From Candidatus Gastranaerophilales bacterium (GTDB lineage: Bacteria > Cyanobacteriota > Vampirovibrionia > Gastranaerophilales > Gastranaerophilaceae): a stretch of 11,633 nucleotides of DNA. Below are positions 7,658-11,633 of this stretch, piece after piece. Each line of letters begins with the position of its first letter. The stretch's first letter is position 1. The translations under genes and the position numbers were made by a program. The stretch spans positions 1 to 11,633 of the forward strand of contig CALVER010000029.1 in assembly GCA_944326625.1 (NCBI GenBank). Reading direction: 5' to 3'. Under the pieces are notes generated by a model, which was not told the origin of the DNA, did no database searches, and saw only the letters and a list, made by a program, of their open reading frames with translations.

Positions 7658-8002
7658 CTACTCTACCATTACAAACCCGTATGCATCAACAGGAAAGCCT
7701 AAGTCTTCCGCTGTCAGTGTTGTGCCGTATTTTATTGTGTCCGAGATGTCTGTGTTAAAGTTAATTACACCAAGTGTCGTGGCACTCAGGCACATTGCAA
7801 AAACGGCGCAGGCTATTTTAAGTTTAGCCATGTCTTTTTTGTGTTTTAAATAATGCGGTCTAACCTCCTTAATCAATTCCGATACGGCATTCATTTTTGC
7901 ATCCTCAGCCTGACAGTCTTTGCAGGTTGCAAGATGTTCCTGAAAAGTCTTTTCGTCTGCGAATGTAAAAAGAGCCTCATATTTTGTACATTTGTTTGTC
8001 AT
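7658..8002 (-). CDS. Zinc-finger anti-sigma factor, single-pass membrane protein
   Basis: This 114-residue protein probably holds the neighbouring ECF sigma factor inactive. The N-terminal domain has the zinc-binding anti-sigma (ZAS) motif H23-x3-C27-x2-C30 in FQEHLATCKDCQ, with C5 as a possible fourth ligand. A single membrane helix runs from about 62 to 81 (KIACAVFAMCLSATTLGVIN). A short outer tail of about 33 residues ends DAYGFVMVE. This is the expected topology for passing an envelope signal to a cytoplasmic sigma factor. The start has AGAGGT 6 nt upstream. The gene order is unusual, because the anti-sigma comes before the sigma factor. The family call rests on motif, topology and context, not on a profile search. 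Confidence 0.85.
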   Translation of the reverse strand: MTNKCTKYEALFTFADEKTFQEHLATCKDCQAEDAKMNAVSELIKEVRPHYLKHKKDMAKLKIACAVFAMCLSATTLGVINFNTDISDTIKYGTTLTAEDLGFPVDAYGFVMVE

Positions 8003-8023
8003 TTTTTAACCTCTGTACTTATA

Positions 8024-8049
8024 TAACGAAATCGAAAACAAAAAGTTCA
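8024..8049 (-). promoter_or_regulatory. ECF-type promoter of the anti-sigma / sigma / LTxxQ operon
   Basis: On the minus strand, TGAAC (8049-8045) is followed by exactly 16 bp and CGTTA (8028-8024). This resembles the ECF pattern of an AAC-containing -35 and a CGT-containing -10, for example Bacillus sigma-W TGAAAC-N16-CGTA. The start site would fall near 8017, just before the Shine-Dalgarno. It fits autoregulation by the encoded sigma factor. Confidence 0.45.
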
Positions 8050-8072
8050 TTTTTATATTATATAATATTATC

Positions 8073-8106
8073 TTGCATTTGTAAAATTGTTGTAATATTA
8101 TATAAT
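8073..8106 (+). promoter_or_regulatory. Candidate promoter of the paralogous membrane-protein operon
   Basis: Two overlapping readings are possible: TTGCAT (8073-8078), 17 bp, TATTAT (8096-8101); or TTGTAA (8079-8084), 16 bp, TATAAT (8101-8106). Either would give a leader of about 35-40 nt before the ATG at 8149. It diverges from the sigma operon promoter. Confidence 0.5.
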
Positions 8107-8148
8107 ACGCTAGCAATTTTTAAGATTTACGGACTTGGAATATTTGAA

Positions 8149-8778
8149 ATGAGTTTTAGCAGTGTAATGGAAAAAATATGTACCAAATTAGGTACAAATA
8201 ACAAGCCGACTTATGTTGTAATGGCGATTGCAACTGTTAAAGGTATTTGCCGTCCTATTTTTACAATGATGGATAAAAAAGAAAATCCCGAAACAAAAAA
8301 GTATACGGCAATCAGAGAAGGTTTGACGGAAATTATTGCCATACCTGTTTACTGGGCAAGCGGTGAACTGGCCGGAAAACTTGCGCATGTTCTTGCAAAA
8401 CCTAAAAATTTCATGGACAAAAAATTGTATAAACAGCATAAAAAAGGGCATGTAACACCTGAAGTCGCAAAAGCTTTTGACAGTGCAAAAGAGCTTGCGG
8501 AAAATAATTTGTCCAAAATGAATAAAAATTTGATGTTTATAGGTGTGTGCGGAGCTGCTTTGTTTGTTATTCCGGCGTTATGTTCAGCAGCAATAAAACC
8601 GTTAATGAATACAATACAAAAAAAACATACTGATAATAAAAAGCATCTGGATATTAATACATTGGAACAACCATCTGTTTTGATGTATGCTCCGAATTTT
8701 CAGCATAATGATAATTTGAAATATTTAAGCAGTTTCCATAAACCTTATTCAGGCGGAATGAAAGTAGGTGGCGTATGA
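8149..8778 (+). CDS. Small membrane protein of an uncharacterised paralogous family (copy A)
   Basis: I do not recognise a function. The 209-residue protein has hydrophobic segments at about 21-40, 58-80 and 127-150, separated by a Lys-rich stretch (83-125). The tail (155-209) is polar and ends in SGGMKVGGV. Residues 33-69 align without gaps to copy B (34-70): I-[CG]-RP-x-F-x3-D-x4-P-x-TKKY-x-A-x2-E-x-L-x7-VY-x-A. A second shared block is around IPALCSAAIKPLM (141-153). The start chosen is ATG 8149; the frame is open upstream to 7984, but that part reads the promoter region. The Shine-Dalgarno is weak (TTGGA). The stop overlaps the next ATG by 4 bp (ATGA). I infer a membrane-associated protein of the Gastranaerophilales lineage. 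Confidence 0.85.
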   Translation: MSFSSVMEKICTKLGTNNKPTYVVMAIATVKGICRPIFTMMDKKENPETKKYTAIREGLTEIIAIPVYWASGELAGKLAHVLAKPKNFMDKKLYKQHKKGHVTPEVAKAFDSAKELAENNLSKMNKNLMFIGVCGAALFVIPALCSAAIKPLMNTIQKKHTDNKKHLDINTLEQPSVLMYAPNFQHNDNLKYLSSFHKPYSGGMKVGGV

Positions 8779-9407
8779 TTAGTGCAATAGCAAACGGTTT
8801 ATCTAATTCAACACTTGCAAATATCGCGCAAAATACTACGGCGTCTGTTTCTATCGAAACAACTTTAAAATCCATAGGCAGACCGGGGTTTATTTTGATT
8901 GATAACGAAATCAGTCCTGCTACAAAAAAATACGCTGCCGCAAAAGAATTTTTATATCAGGCAACCTGTCTTGCGGTTTATCTGGCTTTGATTACGCCTG
9001 TATTTAAAAAAGGTGCGTTTACTCTTGCAAAGAAAACTTTCTTTAAAAATAAACCTGAATTTGCAAAATTTAAAAATGCTACAGAATACCTTGATTACCA
9101 CAATTTGGCGTCAAAAAATATCACCAACAGACGTGCGACATTAATGAAAGATCATTCGCGCGATAAATTTTTGCACGACGGCTTACGTGAAGATTTGACA
9201 AAAAATAAAAATCCCGAAAAATATCCGCTAATAAAAGGCACAATTGAACTCGGTTCATTAATCGGTTCGGTTCTCGGGCTGGCAATTTTGGCTCCGCAAA
9301 TAAGCCATGTCACAATTCACCCGATGCTTAGAGCATTAGGTCTTGAGAAAAAAGATGCCCCTAAAACTGAACAGAAAAATGATGTAAAATTAGATAAGAA
9401 GGCATAA
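8775..9407 (+). CDS. Small membrane protein of the same family (copy B)
   Basis: This is a 210-residue paralogue of copy A, translationally coupled to it through an ATGA overlap. It shares the core SIGRPGFILIDNE-SPATKKYAAAKEFL (33-60), a hydrophobic segment at about 61-76 (QATCLAVYLALITPVF), a charged middle (85-155) and a C-terminal hydrophobic segment (156-178) ending LAPQISHVTIHPML, which matches the VIPALCSAAIKPLM end of copy A. The last 20 residues are Lys/Asp-rich. No catalytic motif is visible. Side-by-side paralogues suggest a hetero-oligomer or a recent duplication with divergence. Confidence 0.87.
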   Translation: MISAIANGLSNSTLANIAQNTTASVSIETTLKSIGRPGFILIDNEISPATKKYAAAKEFLYQATCLAVYLALITPVFKKGAFTLAKKTFFKNKPEFAKFKNATEYLDYHNLASKNITNRRATLMKDHSRDKFLHDGLREDLTKNKNPEKYPLIKGTIELGSLIGSVLGLAILAPQISHVTIHPMLRALGLEKKDAPKTEQKNDVKLDKKA

Positions 9408-9410
9408 ATC

Positions 9411-9602
9411 ATGGAATGTAAACAATCAGAAAATATAAAAAATTGTACCTGTACTGCAGGATGTCCTAATAGAGGTTATTGCTGCGAATGCGTTGCTCAT
9501 CATCGTGAACTCGGACAAATTCCGGGCTGCTTTTTCCCTAAAGACGCAGAAGCAACTTATAACAGATCAATCGAGTATTTCATAAAAGTTATGAGCAAAT
9601 AG
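9411..9602 (+). CDS. Small cysteine-rich protein, DUF6485-like
   Basis: This 63-residue protein begins MECKQSENIKNCTCTAGCPN, with nine Cys in all: C3, C12, C14, C18, C24, C25, C27, C40 and a few His (VAHHRELG). The spacing suggests a zinc- or iron-binding site. The closing part (GCFFPKDAEATYNRSIEYFIKVM) matches my memory of the DUF6485 family, whose function is not known. AAGAAGG lies 8 nt upstream inside the end of copy B, and the gap to that gene is 3 nt, so the three genes form an operon. The last 14 bp overlap the end of trmFO on the other strand. Confidence 0.85.
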   Translation: MECKQSENIKNCTCTAGCPNRGYCCECVAHHRELGQIPGCFFPKDAEATYNRSIEYFIKVMSK

Positions 9603-10893
9603 ATTTTAGCGCATTTAATGAACGTTCCGCCATTAATTCCGCTTTAAGCTTTTTGTTTTTGCGTTCTTTTTTGGGAAGCTCAACAGACGGTAAAATCCCC
9701 CAGTTTGAATTTATCGGCTGGAATTTTTCGTGTTCGGGATTACTTATGTAATGCGTTAATGCTCCGAGCATGGTTTCTTGCGGAAGCTCCAAAAGCTTTT
9801 CGCCGTTTAAAAATTTTGCTATATTAATTCCTGCAAGTAGCCCTGTTGCAATGGATTCCGTGTAGCCTTCCGTACCCGTAATTTGTCCCGCAAAAAATAA
9901 GTCCGGACGTTTTTTTGTCTGCAGTGATGCGTTCAAAATTTTAGGTGAATTTATAAATGTATTTCTGTGCATAACGCCGTATCTTACGATGTTTGCGTTT
10001 TCCAGCCCAGGAATTGATTGCAAAAGTTCTTTCTGGCTTCCCCATTTTAAGTTTGTCTGAAATCCTACAAGATTATACAAAGTCTTTGCGGAATTATCCT
10101 GTCTTAATTGGACAACGGCGTAATTTTCAATCCCCGTCCTTTTATCAACAAGCCCGACAGGCTTCATCGGCCCGAACCTCAAGGTGTCAACTCCTCTTGA
10201 CGCTAAAACTTCTATCGGAAGGCAGCTTTCAAAAAATTTGGCGTTTTTTTCAAATTCTTTTAATTCAATCCGCGGAGCATGGGTTAGTATATTATAGAAT
10301 TTTTCGTATTCTTCTTTGTTCATCGGGCAGTTAATATATGACGCTTCCCCTTTGTCATAGCGTGAGGCGTAAAATGCTTTGTCAAAATTTATGCTGTCTT
10401 TTTCAACAATCGGTGCAATTGCATCAAAAAAATGCAGGTGTTCGCTTTGCGTAAATGTTTTGATGTCCTCTGCCAGTTTGTCGCTGGTCAAAGGCCCTGA
10501 TGCGATTATAACAGGTGTGTCGGGAATTTGCGTTAATTCTTCCCTGATTAATTCTATATTCGGATTGTTTTTTATTTTTTCGGTAACTTTTTTTGAAAAC
10601 ATTTCGCGGTCAATAGCAAGAGCGCTTCCTGCAGGAACTCTGCATTCATAAGCTGTTTTTATTAATTCGCCGCCTAAAATTTCCATTTCATGCTTCAAAA
10701 GTCCGCTTGCATTTGTTAGGTCTGCAGAGCCTAAGCTGTTTGAACATACAAATTCCGCGCAATTTTCTCCGACATGCGCCCCTGTCGTTTTTTTAGGACG
10801 CATTTCGTATAATTTTACGTTAAATCCTTTTTTCGCAAGCTGCAGAGCTGCTTCTGACCCTGCTAATCCCGCTCCGATTATCGTTACTTCCAT
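9589..10893 (-). CDS. trmFO: Methylenetetrahydrofolate--tRNA-(uracil-5-)-methyltransferase TrmFO
   Basis: TrmFO makes 5-methyluridine at position 54 of the T-loop of tRNAs, using methylenetetrahydrofolate as carbon donor and FADH2 as reductant. At 434 residues it has the normal length. The FAD-binding Rossmann motif is GAGLAGSEAA (7-16), followed by ENCAEFVCSNSLGSADLTNASGLLK. The two redox/catalytic cysteines expected from the Bacillus enzyme correspond to C50 (CSNSLGS) and C224 (ESCLPIEVLASRG). RFGPMKPVGL and GQITGTEGYTESIATGLLAG are typical too. The ATG has no Shine-Dalgarno, and a promoter ends 6 nt before it. It is transcribed alone and convergent with the DUF6485-like gene. Confidence 0.97.
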   Translation of the reverse strand: MEVTIIGAGLAGSEAALQLAKKGFNVKLYEMRPKKTTGAHVGENCAEFVCSNSLGSADLTNASGLLKHEMEILGGELIKTAYECRVPAGSALAIDREMFSKKVTEKIKNNPNIELIREELTQIPDTPVIIASGPLTSDKLAEDIKTFTQSEHLHFFDAIAPIVEKDSINFDKAFYASRYDKGEASYINCPMNKEEYEKFYNILTHAPRIELKEFEKNAKFFESCLPIEVLASRGVDTLRFGPMKPVGLVDKRTGIENYAVVQLRQDNSAKTLYNLVGFQTNLKWGSQKELLQSIPGLENANIVRYGVMHRNTFINSPKILNASLQTKKRPDLFFAGQITGTEGYTESIATGLLAGINIAKFLNGEKLLELPQETMLGALTHYISNPEHEKFQPINSNWGILPSVELPKKERKNKKLKAELMAERSLNALKSICS

Positions 10894-10899
10894 TTTTTT

Positions 10900-10928
10900 A
10901 GTTTATTATAGTATTTACGGCATGTCAA
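10900..10928 (-). promoter_or_regulatory. trmFO promoter, probably giving a leaderless mRNA
   Basis: A perfect TTGACA (10928-10923) is followed by 17 bp and TAAACT (10905-10900), then AAAAAA and the ATG at 10893. That places the expected start at the A of the ATG. A better-looking TATAAT (10910-10905) is only 12 bp from the -35; used alone it would give a leader of about 5 nt. Neither reading leaves room for a ribosome binding site. Confidence 0.5.
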
Positions 10929-11025
10929 TTTTGAAGTTTTGCTACATATATAGTAATATTTCTTGAAGATATACCGGCGTTTCCCGATTATTGTTAAACA
11001 AATGTTACAATTGTAGTAGATGACT

Positions 11026-11053
11026 TGCAAAATATTTTTGGATTAAGTATAAT
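11026..11053 (+). promoter_or_regulatory. Candidate promoter of the third paralogue
   Basis: TTGCAA (11026-11031), a 16-bp spacer and TATAAT (11048-11053) form a plausible sigma-70 promoter. The leader to ATG 11182 would be about 120 nt. I see no clear structure in it, nor any other gene or repeat in 10894-11181. Confidence 0.5.
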
Positions 11054-11181
11054 AAATACACTTATTAAATACATTTATCTTTTTGTTAATGTTTCTTAAA
11101 GATTAGGCGAAAAAAAGCAATAAGTGTCACGGTAAGTTTTTTAAAATAATATGTGTGTAGATAGTAAAAGTTAGTAGGGAC

Positions 11182-11633
11182 ATGTCAGTAAAATCAGTAC
11201 AATTAGCAAGCGTAGATTCCAATCGCAATTACAATAATCAGAAAAAACGCAATGATGTATCATTTGGTAATGCGGGTAATCCTGTGATTACATTAATGGA
11301 TGCAATTGACAGAGGCGGTTTTGCTGCGTCATTTATTATGCAGGATTTTCTTGGCATGGCAGGCCCCCGCGTATTGACCGGTATGTATCGTAATCACGAT
11401 AAAACCGGTGAGTTGAACTGGGATTTTGCAAAAAAAGAAGGGATCCGTGAAATTTTGAGCGGGCCGAGTGCATTTATTATTCCGGCATTTATAATGGCCG
11501 GCATTAAGCGGATTTCCGGTACTGCAAATAATGTTCCCGTAGATTTTATAAACGGCTTGGGCGAAACATTCAACGGTTATGCAAAATCTAATCTTTCTAC
11601 ATTGAATAATGCTGCGGCTACAAAACACGGCTT
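11182..11633 (+). CDS. Third member of the membrane-protein family (copy C), partial at the window end
   Basis: The frame opens at ATG 11182 and is still open after 150 codons, so the C-terminus is missing. It starts with a polar N-terminus of about 33 residues containing NDVSFGN (24-30), which copies A and B lack. Residues 59-101 match the family core: PRVLTGMYRN..., then AKKEGIREILSGPSAFIIP, which lines up with AIREGLTEIIAIPVYW of copy A as E-G-[LI]-x-E-I-[LI]-x2-P with a one-residue gap. Hydrophobic stretches are at about 46-60 and 91-107. The ribosome site is weak (AGTAGGGA, 2 nt from the ATG). The function is unknown. Confidence 0.8.
   Translation, partial: MSVKSVQLASVDSNRNYNNQKKRNDVSFGNAGNPVITLMDAIDRGGFAASFIMQDFLGMAGPRVLTGMYRNHDKTGELNWDFAKKEGIREILSGPSAFIIPAFIMAGIKRISGTANNVPVDFINGLGETFNGYAKSNLSTLNNAAATKHG

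Noticed and set aside
7984..8148. Upstream extension of membrane protein copy A to an ATG at 7984
   Set aside because: The extension runs through the divergent promoters and the start of the anti-sigma gene. Copy B aligns only from the ATG at 8149.
11329..11628. Open frame of 99 codons on the minus strand at the window end
   Set aside because: It is antisense to copy C, whose plus-strand frame shows clear homology to copies A and B.

Overview
The window most likely comes from a gut-type, non-photosynthetic relative of the Cyanobacteria (Gastranaerophilales / Melainabacteria / Vampirovibrionia). This is an inference from several features: an AT-rich genome with a class III-type prepilin ending in paired cysteines, a folate-dependent TrmFO, a HydE maturase implying fermentative [FeFe] hydrogenase metabolism, and a family of small helical membrane proteins of unknown function. 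I could not run a database search, so both taxonomy and family names rest on recognising motifs by eye.

Layout. Bases 1-361 hold no gene and are a string of palindromic dispersed repeats. A type IV pilin-like gene (minus strand, 362-1428) follows. It has a complete promoter, Shine-Dalgarno and ATG, but its reading frame is broken in the leader by a run of nine C (nine G on the + strand, 1383-1391). Adding one C restores the frame exactly, so this is either a phase-variable contingency locus in the OFF state or a homopolymer error. Divergent from it lies the groES-groEL chaperonin operon (1654-3643), with dispersed repeats in its leader and in its internal spacer, no visible CIRCE operator, and a strong terminator. 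An unrecognised 175-residue protein (3873-4400) follows, behind a good promoter embedded in an array of AATATTCTTAC-type inverted repeats, which suggests autoregulation. cysK (4452-5363) and hydE (5466-6464) are on the minus strand, separated by a 74-bp palindromic repeat.

The next minus-strand operon (8002 to 6525) encodes a zinc-finger anti-sigma factor with one membrane helix, an ECF sigma factor, and an exported LTxxQ (Spy/CpxP/CnrX-like) protein. These are translationally coupled, preceded by an ECF-type promoter and closed by a terminator. The parts match a transmembrane metal- or envelope-stress sensing system of the CnrYXH kind, with a different gene order.

The right side holds a plus-strand operon of two paralogous small membrane proteins and a cysteine-rich DUF6485-like protein (8149-9602). 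It runs convergently into, and overlaps by 14 bp, trmFO (9589-10893, minus). A third, more diverged paralogue of the membrane family starts at 11182 and runs off the window end. trmFO and hydE both lack a Shine-Dalgarno and have a -10-like box 6 nt before the ATG, which suggests leaderless mRNAs.

The most interesting signals are the C9 tract in the pilin leader, the three-member membrane protein family, the repeat-operator array at 3708-3849, and the anti-sigma / sigma / LTxxQ module.
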